NCBI RefSeq assembly: GCF_014154935.1
Contig: NZ_JACEHH010000010.1
Location: forward strand, 151,185 to 215,184
DNA from: Stieleria mannarensis
GTDB taxonomy: Bacteria > Planctomycetota > Planctomycetia > Pirellulales > Pirellulaceae
Length of the DNA: 64,000 nt
Reading direction: 5' to 3'
Numbering within the stretch: the first letter of the stretch is position 1; each line of letters starts with the position of its first letter. The notes under the pieces are model-generated. The model was not told the DNA's origin and did no database searches. It saw only the letters and a list, made by a program, of their open reading frames with translations. Shown piece by piece: positions 53,581 to 63,100 of this stretch. The translations under genes were made by a program, and so were the position numbers.

Positions 53581-53844
53581 CTACGGCGAACCGACAAACA
53601 TGGTCTGGGTGAATTCGATCATCCGCGAAAACATCCACGGCATGCAGGCCAACAGCACCAGACTGGACACGATCAATTTGGGCACAAAGGAAATCGATTG
53701 ATCTTGGATTTGAAACAGCGTTTGCAACAACCCGGTCACGATGCCGACGACCGCACCGATCAACAACACGGGGGCGGCCAACATCGCGGCCAGCATCAAC
53801 GCTTGGCGGCACAGATCGACGGCTTGGCTGGAATCGAGCGTCAT
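53581..53844 (-). CDS. fliQ: Flagellar export protein FliQ
   Basis: 87-residue export-gate subunit with two membrane helices (LMLAAMLAAPVLLIGAVVGIV and IVSSLVLLACMPWMF) and the conserved TGLLQTLFQIQDQSISFVPK loop. The ATG at 53844 is adjacent to the fliP stop codon, so translation is coupled. Confidence 0.95.
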   Translation of the reverse strand: MTLDSSQAVDLCRQALMLAAMLAAPVLLIGAVVGIVTGLLQTLFQIQDQSISFVPKLIVSSLVLLACMPWMFSRMIEFTQTMFVGSP

Positions 53845-54744
53845 CTAACCCACCGGTCCAAAACTGGCTAACAACATTCCCACGACCAAGTGCCAGCCAT
53901 TGACCAGCACGAACAACAACAGCTTCAGCGGCAGCGAAATCATCGCCGGCGGCAACATGAACATCCCCATCGACATCGTCACGCTGGCCACCACGATGTC
54001 GACGACCAGGAACGGCAGGTAGATGCTGAATCCCATCAAGAACGCGATCTTCAACTCGCTGATCACGAACGCCGGCAACAGCACACGGATCGGGATGTCG
54101 GCAAAGGAACTCGGGGTCGGCCCGTCCGGGACGGCGTGTCGATAAAACAGCACCACGTCGGCGTGGTTCTTCGCGGCGGCGATTTGTTTCGACATGAACT
54201 CGCGGACCGGCAACGCGCCGGCTTCATAGGCCTCCGCCAGCGTCATCTCCGTGTCCGGGTCGGTGTAGGGTTTGATCGCTTCGTCGTAGACGCGGGTCCA
54301 GACCGGTGTCATCACCAACAGCGTCATGAACAGCGAAATGCTGGTCAGCACCTGCGTCGGTGGCAAGGCTTGCAATCCGATCGCTTGTCGCAGCAGCGAG
54401 AGCACGACGATGATGCGGATATAGCAGGTCGTCATCAACAGGATTGCGGGGGCGAGCGAAACCACCGACAGCAACAACATCGTTTGGATGCTGCCGCCGA
54501 CCTTGTCAGGGCTGGCCCAGGATTCGGGGCCGCCGGCGATGGTTTCGATCGCCTCGGCCGACAGCGAGATCGTCGGCCGTGAAACTAACTGTGGAACTGA
54601 GTCGTCGGCCGCGACCGCCCTGCCCTGCTCTGCGACATTACTGCCCTGCTCTGCGACATTACTGCCCTGCTCTGCGGTTACCCTGGCCGGACACAGCAGT
54701 GTCAACAGCGTCAGGAGCAGCAAGAGTGGCAGCAAGCGGTTCAA
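53845..54744 (-). CDS. fliP: Flagellar export protein FliP
   Basis: 299 residues. A cleavable signal peptide (LLPLLLLLTLLTLLCPA) is followed by three EQGSNVA-type 7-residue repeats (about 25-45) encoded by a tandem array of a 21-bp polar-motif unit. The FliP body follows: SLAPAILLMTTCYIRIIVVLSLLRQA, GLQALPPTQVLTSISLFMTL, FADIPIRVLLPAFVISELKI and AFLMGFSIYLPFLVVDIVVAS, all typical. The start is probably a TTG at 54744. fliO and fliN/M are not adjacent upstream. Confidence 0.95.
   Translation of the reverse strand: MNRLLPLLLLLTLLTLLCPARVTAEQGSNVAEQGSNVAEQGRAVAADDSVPQLVSRPTISLSAEAIETIAGGPESWASPDKVGGSIQTMLLLSVVSLAPAILLMTTCYIRIIVVLSLLRQAIGLQALPPTQVLTSISLFMTLLVMTPVWTRVYDEAIKPYTDPDTEMTLAEAYEAGALPVREFMSKQIAAAKNHADVVLFYRHAVPDGPTPSSFADIPIRVLLPAFVISELKIAFLMGFSIYLPFLVVDIVVASVTMSMGMFMLPPAMISLPLKLLLFVLVNGWHLVVGMLLASFGPVG
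54616..54676 (-). other. Tandem array related to the KOPS-like motif
   Basis: Three 21-bp units around CTGCCCTGCTCTGCGACATT on plus. The first carries one full CCCTGCCC octamer, the other two only CTGCCCTGC. In frame in fliP (EQGSNVA). Confidence 0.75.
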
Positions 54745-54940
54745 GGTCGGGACCCGGTCGCGAGTGAGTCAGCGGGCGCGGCGACCCCGTCGGCCGCCAG
54801 CGACCGGGACTTTAGGAAAAAGCATGCAGAAATCGAAAGATTAGTTTTTTGCGGTCTTGGCGTGAGCCAATGGCGGGCGCTGGAGGCGGGGTAAACCCCT
54901 TGGGCCGCTCGCTCACGCTTCACGATGGCATCGCTGGGCT

Positions 54941-57229
54941 TCACGCGGTGTCTCGCAGGTCGGCGAAGTAGGCGTCGTAGCCGGCCAGGGTGCTGCCCGG
55001 GACCAGCAGCGTCGTCGCATCGGGAAACGTCACGCGGCAATCGCTGCGGACATACCCGGCGACTTTTTCGATTCTCGCCTCGGCGACCGAAGCGCGGGAC
55101 ACGACGAATAGCTTGACGGTTGACGGGTCGGCTTCCGCCTGAAGTCGAAAACAGATCAGTGTCGGACCGATTCGCGCCAGCGCAACGGGTTGCTGAGTCG
55201 TCTCGATCCTGGCATCGCTGAACACGCAGCGGATCGACCCGCTGGTGCCGGACTTCCCGGCCAGGTAGTGCAGTGCCCCGGCGATCTCGGGCGACAGGCT
55301 GGGCGGATTGGGCTTGCCCAGCAAGTGCACCGCGTCGGATTGGCGATATCGTTTGACGGCAGCTTCGGCGTCGGCGCGGAGGAAGTACGCGGACACGCGG
55401 AGGGCGTTCTCGCCCGGCCAAATCGCCAGTTCGACCCCATTGTTTTCAACTCCAGGCCCCGTCTCCAGCAACGGTGGCGGTTTGCGACCGCTGCCGGCCA
55501 GCTCGATCAGGTCACCCAGAAAACGCTCGCAGACGTCGCCGTCCGGATCCACGTCGGGCGGGTGATACAGAAACGGCGGATCGGCTTCGAGTTCTCGAGT
55601 CAATTTTGCGCGGGTCGAAGAATCGATCGCGTTCCAGGTCTTGGTGGATTGGATCCGACCGATGGCGGCGTCGGGTTCGTCGCCGAAGTGCTGCAAGGCA
55701 AATGCCATCAACGCCACGACCGCACGCTCGGATTGTTCCTCGGTCGACGCGTCGACGTTGCCGGCGCGGAACTGGATTTCCAGTCGATCGGCCGCCGCGG
55801 ACTGCCAGGCATCGATCAGCGATTTTTGCGGCCGGTTGCGTTTGTCGATCAGGACATGACTTAGCAAGAACGCTTCCAACCGCTCGGCGACGATCCTGCG
55901 GTCGGATGCGGACAAGGATTGCGCGGGTTGGTAGTTGGCCGGTCGTGATGTGGTGCCGTCGGCCAGATGCCGGATCAGCGAAACGCGTCCGTATTCATCG
56001 CGCAGGTTCAGTGCCGCCAGCTGTTTCATCGCCGCCACGCGGGCCGAATCGGAAATGCCCAGTTCGCCGGCCAAGTGGACCAGTTCGACGCCGTAAATCC
56101 AGTGCACGTCGCGGTAGCGGACCATCGGGCTGTAGATCGACGCGACTTCGATGGCAATGATCTCGACCAGTTGCCGGATCAGCCCGACGGCTTGTTGGTC
56201 CAGCACGTGCTCGCCCAGCTTGGACGCGCCATAGGTGGTCGCTTTGCTGGCCGCCCACCACGCGACCAGGGTCAGCGGATTGGTGCTGCTGACGATTCGT
56301 CCGGCGAACAGCACGTGGGAGGCGACATCGATGTAGGGTTTGGCGGATTTGTAGATCCCGAACGTTTTGACCGCTCGCATCACCACGTTGTAGATCGACT
56401 GGAAATCGTAACTCGCCAGCCCTCCCGGCAGACTTTCCACCGCGACCAACAATCTGAGTGAGGCGCGTCCGACGGCGCGTGAAACAGCGTCGACGTTGGT
56501 CTTCAAAAGCGGGGACGTTTCTCCGGGGCGATAGATCGCCACGACGTCGGAAACCAACGCGACGATGTCGCTGCGGATTCGCTCGTTGTCAAACACTTTG
56601 CGGTCGCCGCTGTCTTTGCGATAGGCATCGTGTTTAATGCTGTCAAACAACTCGTGCGTTTTGATTTCGACCAGTTCCAGCAATTGGCGGTCGTGCCGGG
56701 CCATCGGATCATCGGCCGAAATCGCAGGCACGTCTTGCTGCGGTCGCGGGCGGAGATCATCGGGGTGTTTGAAATCGATCGCATCGGGAAACTGCAACCA
56801 CTGTTGCAGCGACAATGCCCGCGCGTTCAAGTCTCGCTCACGCACCGCCAGCGATTCGGCGCGTTGGTCCAACCACTCGGTCAGCTCCGCCGCGTCGCTT
56901 GATCGGCCGGCCTTGTCGCGACCGCCCTGCCCTGCCCCGCCGGTTCGTTTGGATCCTGCCGCGGCGAATTTGCCTTTCAAACGGACCGAATCGACCAGTG
57001 CCGCGGCGAGCGGCAGCAAACCGAGTGCCCCCAGGCCGATGTTCGGGATGGGGATTCGAGACACGGCAAAAATGATCAGCACGATCGCGACGATGGTGCC
57101 CGCGGCGAGCGAATACAGCGGCAAACGTTTCAGGGTGTCGGCGGGCACAGGATCGGCGGGCACAGGATCGGCGGGCACGGAGACTTGAGAAGCGGGGAAG
57201 CAGACGAGCATCAACCCCCAGACGAGCAT
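54941..57229 (-). CDS. Large unknown membrane protein
   Basis: About 763 residues from the ATG at 57229; a start at 57373 is also open. I do not recognise a family. The N-terminus has a hydrophobic segment (FMLVWGLMLVCFPAS), a VPADP repeat (15-bp units), and two membrane helices (LYSLAAGTIVAIVLIIFAVS; IGLGALGLLPLAAALVD). A GAGQGG linker is encoded by the polar motif at 56931-56945. A long, mostly helical cytoplasmic part follows, with a weakly hydrophobic VDVASHVLFAGRIVSSTNPL segment. The C-terminal 200 residues are more beta-like. It is divergent from the ATP-grasp operon with about 300 bases between, so it may share its regulation. Function not assigned. Confidence 0.8.
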   Translation of the reverse strand: MLVWGLMLVCFPASQVSVPADPVPADPVPADTLKRLPLYSLAAGTIVAIVLIIFAVSRIPIPNIGLGALGLLPLAAALVDSVRLKGKFAAAGSKRTGGAGQGGRDKAGRSSDAAELTEWLDQRAESLAVRERDLNARALSLQQWLQFPDAIDFKHPDDLRPRPQQDVPAISADDPMARHDRQLLELVEIKTHELFDSIKHDAYRKDSGDRKVFDNERIRSDIVALVSDVVAIYRPGETSPLLKTNVDAVSRAVGRASLRLLVAVESLPGGLASYDFQSIYNVVMRAVKTFGIYKSAKPYIDVASHVLFAGRIVSSTNPLTLVAWWAASKATTYGASKLGEHVLDQQAVGLIRQLVEIIAIEVASIYSPMVRYRDVHWIYGVELVHLAGELGISDSARVAAMKQLAALNLRDEYGRVSLIRHLADGTTSRPANYQPAQSLSASDRRIVAERLEAFLLSHVLIDKRNRPQKSLIDAWQSAAADRLEIQFRAGNVDASTEEQSERAVVALMAFALQHFGDEPDAAIGRIQSTKTWNAIDSSTRAKLTRELEADPPFLYHPPDVDPDGDVCERFLGDLIELAGSGRKPPPLLETGPGVENNGVELAIWPGENALRVSAYFLRADAEAAVKRYRQSDAVHLLGKPNPPSLSPEIAGALHYLAGKSGTSGSIRCVFSDARIETTQQPVALARIGPTLICFRLQAEADPSTVKLFVVSRASVAEARIEKVAGYVRSDCRVTFPDATTLLVPGSTLAGYDAYFADLRDTA
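56931..56945 (-). other. KOPS-like polar motif, two octamers
   Basis: CGCCCTGCCCTGCCCCG on plus, G-rich on minus; flanked by GCGACC as in fliP. In frame as GGAGQGGRD. Confidence 0.7.
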
Positions 57230-57534
57230 AAACGGACAGAGCCCGCCGATGCAGCGGTCGAGCGGAAAAACGCCTCGCAATTCGTTCAATCCGCTGGAAT
57301 CTTTGCCGAGAGACGCATGCGAAGCCCACGCGATTCCCTTAAAGTGAGCTTTCGGGAGGGCTGTTCCCCGCAATGGCCTGCCAGGCGGGTTCCTGGAGGC
57401 GTCCGGACGCGGATGTGATTAAAATCTGGTCGATCGTCTGGAACTTGGCGGATCCAGTCCAACCACCGAACGTCCTTTTCCTTCGTGTCGTTTGCCTGCC
57501 GCGCCCCGTTCGCCGGGGTGTCGAAAACTCCGCC

Positions 57535-59097
57535 ATGCAAAAACAAACTTCCGGATCTCTGTCTCAGGTTTCACTGTCTCAGGTTCAATCTGCCGGTCCG
57601 ATTCCGACGCTGCCCGACTACCAGACGGACGGTTTCTTTGACGAACTGGTGGACCAGAACAACGTCGCTCGGCCCGACGCCGAAGCGTTGGTGTCGTTGT
57701 TCAACCGCCTGCCGCCGAAAGAACTGCTGCGTCGTCAGCACGCGATCGAGCAGGCGCTGTATCGAATGGGGATCACGTTCACCGTCTACAGCGACAAGTC
57801 GGGAACGGAAAAGATCATGCCGTTTGATGTGGTTCCGCGGATCGTTTCGGCGATTCTGTGGAAACACATTGATGCCGGACTGCGCCAGCGAATCCGAGCG
57901 CTCAATCGGTTTCTGTGCGACGTCTACAACGAACGGACCATCATCAAAGAGGGGATCATTCCGGCGGAGTTGGTCGATACGGCGCCGGCCTACCTTAAAG
58001 AGTGCCGCGGTTTGAAACCGTTCAATGACGTGTGGTGTCACATCACGGGGACCGACCTGGTGCGTGACAACAGCGGAACGGTGTATGTGCTGGAGGACAA
58101 TTTGCGCTGCCCGTCGGGGGTGTCGTATGTGCTGCAAAACCGCCACGTGATGAAACGTAACTTTCCGCAGGTGTTCGGCGCCTCGCGGGTCCGTCCGGTG
58201 ACCGACTACACGTCGCGTCTGTTTCAGCTGTTGCGTGACGTCGCCCCGCCGCACGTTTCCGATCCGATGGTCGTGGTGCTGACACCGGGGGTTTTCAACA
58301 GCGCGTACTACGAGCACTCGTTCCTGGCACAAAAAATGGGGGTCCAGCTGGTCGAGGGCCGTGATCTGGTCGTCGAAAGTGACTTGGTGTACATGAAAAC
58401 GACCCGCGGGCTGCAACGGGTGGACGTGATTTACCGTCGCATCGATGACGCGTTTCTGGATCCGAAAACCTTTCGAAAGGACAGCGTGCTGGGCGTGGCC
58501 GGATTGATGGACGCCTACCGCGCCGGCAACGTGACGCTGGCCAACGCACCGGGGACAGGGATCGCCGACGACAAGGTGATCTATGCGTTCGTTCCGGACA
58601 TGATCAAGTATTACTTGGACGAAGAACCGATCTTGCCCAACGTGCCGACCTATGTGTGTCAAAAGGAAGAAGACCGTAAATACGTGTTGGCGCACATGGA
58701 TGAATTGGTGATCAAGGCGGCCGGGGAGTCGGGCGGCTATGGCATTCTGATCGGACCCCAGGCGACGCAAGAAGAACGCGACGCGTTTGCCGAGAAGATC
58801 AATGAGGACCCGCGGAACTGGATCGCCCAGCCGACCCTGCAACTCTCCCGCGCCCCCACCGTCGTCGACGATCATCTGGAAGGACGTCACGTCGATTTGC
58901 GACCCTACATTTTGTGTAGCCGTCCTGATGACGTCTGGGTCTTGCCGGGCGGGCTGACCCGCGTGGCGCTGCGGAAGGGATCGTTGGTCGTCAATTCATC
59001 CCAGGGCGGCGGCAGCAAGGACACCTGGGTGGTCGCCGAACAAGGGCAAGCGGTCGCTTCGGTGCATGGTGACGACACCGATCCGCCCGATCAATGA
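57535..59097 (+). CDS. Circularly permuted ATP-grasp protein
   Basis: 520 residues from the ATG at 57535. It matches the circularly permuted type 2 ATP-grasp family (COG2308): DVYNERTIIKEGIIPAELV, YVLEDNLRCPSGVSYVLQNR, VVVLTPGVFNSAYYEHSFLAQKMGV, LVEGRDLVVESDLVYMKT, VDVIYRRIDDAFLDP, DELVIKAAGESGGYGILIGP and the acidic-basic LRPYILC end. ATP-grasp enzymes join a carboxylate to an amine or thiol; this branch is predicted to make or modify peptides. Start chosen where the protein character begins; it contains a small SLSQV repeat (15-bp units). It is the first gene of an operon with the alpha-E and transglutaminase genes. Confidence 0.95.
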   Translation: MQKQTSGSLSQVSLSQVQSAGPIPTLPDYQTDGFFDELVDQNNVARPDAEALVSLFNRLPPKELLRRQHAIEQALYRMGITFTVYSDKSGTEKIMPFDVVPRIVSAILWKHIDAGLRQRIRALNRFLCDVYNERTIIKEGIIPAELVDTAPAYLKECRGLKPFNDVWCHITGTDLVRDNSGTVYVLEDNLRCPSGVSYVLQNRHVMKRNFPQVFGASRVRPVTDYTSRLFQLLRDVAPPHVSDPMVVVLTPGVFNSAYYEHSFLAQKMGVQLVEGRDLVVESDLVYMKTTRGLQRVDVIYRRIDDAFLDPKTFRKDSVLGVAGLMDAYRAGNVTLANAPGTGIADDKVIYAFVPDMIKYYLDEEPILPNVPTYVCQKEEDRKYVLAHMDELVIKAAGESGGYGILIGPQATQEERDAFAEKINEDPRNWIAQPTLQLSRAPTVVDDHLEGRHVDLRPYILCSRPDDVWVLPGGLTRVALRKGSLVVNSSQGGGSKDTWVVAEQGQAVASVHGDDTDPPDQ

Positions 59098-59235
59098 CAC
59101 TTTGTGCGACGACCGCCCGGCCGATCTGAATCGGCCATCGACATTTGGACCGGCTCGTTCAAATCAAACGAGTCGAAGGAAACATAGACGAGAACCGTCG
59201 GGAAACCGGCGGGGGACAACCTAGCAGAGCCAAAG

Positions 59236-60186
59236 ATGCTTTCACGTGTTGCTGAATCGATTTATTGGATGAGCCGTCAAGCCGAGCGGGCTGAAAACCT
59301 GGCCCGGTTCATCGAAGTGACGTTGCACATGACGTTGGACCAACCCGAATACCTGGTCGATCCCTGGGAACCGCTGGTCCAGGTGACCGGAGACAACGAG
59401 TGGTTCAAGGAGAAGTACGGCAAAGCGACGTGTCAGAATGTGGTGCAGTTTCTGGCGTTCGATGGTGAGTATCACAGTTCGATGCTGACGTGTCTGCGGG
59501 CCTCGCGTGAGAACGCGCGGAGTGTGCGTGAAGCGTTGTCGACCGAGGCCTTCGAACAGCTGAACAACTTTTATCATTTCGTTCGCGACAGCAGCCCGCC
59601 GCAGTTGACCGATCCGACGGCCGAGTTTTTTGATCAGGTCCGCGACTATGCGTTGATGTGGACCGGCGTGCTGGATAACACCATGGCCCACAACACGGCC
59701 TGGCACTTCATGAATGTCGGGCGTTTACTCGAACGTGCCGACAAGACGTCACGGATCTTGGACGTCAAGTATTTCAACCTGTTGCCAAGGGTCGAAGACG
59801 TCGGTACCGCCGTGGATGACCTGCAGTGGTCCACGTTGCTGCTGGCGATCAGCGGTTTTGAAGCCTATCGTCGCGAACATCAGCTGATGGATATCGAAAA
59901 GATCGTGGCGTTTTTCTTGTTTCATCGTACGTTTCCACGCAGCATTTATTCCTGCATCGCCGGCGTGGATCGATCGCTCCGCGAGATCGAAAACGAATCG
60001 GAAACGGAGTTGCCCGGCCAAGCCAGGCAGCGGATCGCCGCACTTCGCCACCGTTTGGAAAACACCAACGTCAAAGAAGTCATCGCCGGCGGCATGCACC
60101 AGTTTATCGATCGCTTGCAGGTTGAACTCAACGCCGTCGGTGATTCACTCGGACAAGACTACTTTTACGCCACTTACTCTGCATGA
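59236..60186 (+). CDS. Alpha-E domain protein
   Basis: 316 residues, all-alpha (COG2307): MLSRVAESIYWMSRQAERAENLARFIE is the family start, with NTAWHFMNVGRLLERADKTSRILD in the middle. It is typically found next to circularly permuted ATP-grasp genes, where it is thought to assist the ligase. It overlaps the transglutaminase gene by 4 bases (ATGA), so translation is coupled. Cytosolic, with no catalytic motif visible. Confidence 0.95.
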   Translation: MLSRVAESIYWMSRQAERAENLARFIEVTLHMTLDQPEYLVDPWEPLVQVTGDNEWFKEKYGKATCQNVVQFLAFDGEYHSSMLTCLRASRENARSVREALSTEAFEQLNNFYHFVRDSSPPQLTDPTAEFFDQVRDYALMWTGVLDNTMAHNTAWHFMNVGRLLERADKTSRILDVKYFNLLPRVEDVGTAVDDLQWSTLLLAISGFEAYRREHQLMDIEKIVAFFLFHRTFPRSIYSCIAGVDRSLREIENESETELPGQARQRIAALRHRLENTNVKEVIAGGMHQFIDRLQVELNAVGDSLGQDYFYATYSA

Positions 60187-63100
60187 CCATCCGCGTCGCT
60201 CTCCACCACAAGACTCAGTATCAATACGACCGCGCGATCGGGCTGGGCCCCCAAAAAGTTCGCCTTCGACCGGCCTATCACGGCCGCACCAAAATCGTTT
60301 CCTACGATCTGAGCATTCGCCCCGAAGACCATTTCATCAATTGGCAACAAGACCCCTTTGCCAATCCCGTGGCCCGCTTGGTATTTCCCAAACGGGCGCG
60401 TGAATTGTCGATCGTGGTCGATCTGGTCGCCGACATGACGGTGATCAACCCGTTCGATTTTTTCGTCGAAGAAAGCGCCGAATCGTGGCCGTTTAAGTAC
60501 GCTCCGGAAATCGAACGTCAGCTGGCACCCTACCTGGCCGCCGACCCGATGACGCCGTTGTTGGCGGAGTGGATCGATAAATTGCCCAAAGAATCCGAGC
60601 GGGTGATCGATTTTCTGGTCGACGTCAATCGTATGGCGCAGCAGCGGATCGAATACAAGATCCGCCTGGAACCGGGCGTGCAGTCGCCGGAGGAAACGTT
60701 GCAGCTGGCCAGCGGGTCGTGTCGCGATTCGGCTTGGATGCTGGTGCAAGCGTTTCGCAATATCGGGATGGCCGCGCGGTTTGTTTCAGGCTATCTGATC
60801 CAACTCGCACCGGATGAAAAACCGCTCGAAGGGCCGGCCGGACCGACGGCCGATTTTTGTGATCTGCACGCTTGGACCGAGGTTTACTTGCCCGGCGCGG
60901 GATGGGTCGGGTTGGATCCGACCAGCGGCTTGATGGCCGGCGAAGGGCACATCCCGTTGGCGTGCACGCCGCACTACAGCGACGCCGCACCGATCACCGG
61001 CGGACACGAACCCTGCGAAGTCGAATTCCAGCACGAGATGACCGTCACCCGGATCGTCGAAGCCCCGCGGACCACCAAACCCTACACCGACCATCAATGG
61101 TCCGAGATCTTGGCGGCCGGTGATCGAGTCGACGATGTCTTGGCGATCGGCGACGTGCGGCTGACGATGGGCGGGGAACCGACGTTCGTCGCCATCGACG
61201 ATGTCGATCACCCACAGTGGAACACCGATGCGGTCGGCAAAGAAAAACGCGTGCTCTCCAACGTCTTGCTATTAAAGCTGCGCGACACCGTCGCCCCCGG
61301 CGCGCTGCTGCACTACGGCCAGGGGAAATGGTACCCCGGCGAATCGCTGCCGCGTTGGGCGCTGACCTGTTTGTGGCGAAAAGACGGACAACCGGTTTGG
61401 CAAAACCCCAAGTACATCGCCGACGAAGGCAAGGATTACGGGTTCACCCACGACGATGCCCAACGCTTCGTCAAACACCTGGCCGTCACGCTGGGGATCG
61501 AATCCAAGGTCACGCTGCCGGTCTATGAGGACACCTTTCACTACCTGTGGAAAGAACAGAAGCTGCCGATCGATGTCGAACCGACCGACCCGAAGTTGGA
61601 AGACCCCAACGAACGGGCGATGATGGTCCGCACCTTCACCCAAGGGCTGAACAAACCGGTCGGGTTCGTGATGCCGCTCAAACGCGCCTGGTGGCAGGCC
61701 CATCCGGGTTGGATCGGCGGACGTTGGCCGGTCCGCGGCGAAAAAGTGTTTGTCATCCCCGGTGACTCTCCGATCGGGCTGCGATTGCCGCTGGACAGTC
61801 TGCCCAAATCCGCCGCGCTCTCGCCGGCCGACTCTCTGCCCTACGATCCGTTTGCGCCACGCAATCCGTTGCCTGAGGTTCCGACCATCCGGCAAGACCA
61901 ACAGCGAATCGAACAGGTCCGAGAGCAACTGCGCCGTGAAGACGACAGGCCGCTGGAGGCTGAAGTGATTCCGACGGCGTTGTGTGTCGAGTGTCGTTTC
62001 GGCCGACTGCACGTCTTCATGCCCCCGACGCAAAACCTGGAAGACTACCTCGATCTGGTCTCGGCCGTCGAAGAAACCTGTGTCGATTTGGACATCCCGG
62101 TCGTCCTGGAAGGCTATTTGCCGCCGCACGACCACCGCATCGAAATGTTCAAGGTCACGCCCGATCCCGGCGTGATCGAAGTCAATGTCCAACCCACGTC
62201 GTCGTGGCGCGATTTGGTCGATTTGACCGAGACGATTTATCGCGAAGCCCGCGAGAGTCGATTGACGGCACAGAAGTTTGACATCGACGGCATGCACACC
62301 GGGACCGGTGGCGGTGCCCACGTCGTGCTCGGCGGCAAGACCCCGACCGACAGCCCCTTCATTCGTCGGCCGGACTTGTTGGCCAGCATGATTCGTTTCT
62401 GGCACAATCACCCTGCCCTGTCGTATTTGTTCAGCGGCAAATTCATCGGCCCGACCAGCCAGGCACCGCGGATGGACGAGGCCCGACGGGACAGCGTTCA
62501 CGAGATGGAAATCGCGCTGGTGGAAATGGAGCGGTTCTATCGCGAGGGGCAGCAAATCATGCCTTGGACGGTCGACCGCTTGTACCGAGATTTGTTGGTC
62601 GATTTGACCGGCAACACCCACCGCGCCGAGATCTGTATCGACAAGCTCTACTCGCCCGATTCCAGCACCGGCCGTTTGGGGCTGGTGGAGTTCCGCGGTT
62701 TTGAGATGCCGCCCAACGCGCGGATGAATCTGGCTCAGCAATTGTTGATCCGCGGAATCGTCGCGGCGTTTTGGAATCAGCCCTACAAGCAACCGCTGGC
62801 GCGTTGGGGCACGTCGCTGTACGACCGCTTCATGCTGCCGCATTTTGTCTGGAATGATTTGGACGAACTGCTCAGTGTGCTCCGCCAGATGGGCGTCGAT
62901 TTGAAACTGGAGTGGTTCTTGCCGCACTACGAGTTCCGTTTTCCCAAGATCGGTGAAGTCGTGCTCGGCGATGCACGGATGGAATTGCGCGGGGCGATCG
63001 AACCGTGGTATTTGATGGGCGAAGAACCGTCCGGCGGCGGCACGGCTCGTTTTGTGGATTCGTCGATGGAACGGGTGCAGATCAGTTTGGACGGTTTCGA

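Noticed and set aside
57571..58890. 439-residue minus-strand frame
   Set aside because: Antisense to the ATP-grasp gene; no recognisable protein features.
62410..62421. CCCTGCCC in the transglutaminase gene as an inserted motif copy
   Set aside because: It encodes HNHPALSYLF, which looks like native DUF2126 sequence. It is counted as an octamer with the right polarity but not as an insertion.
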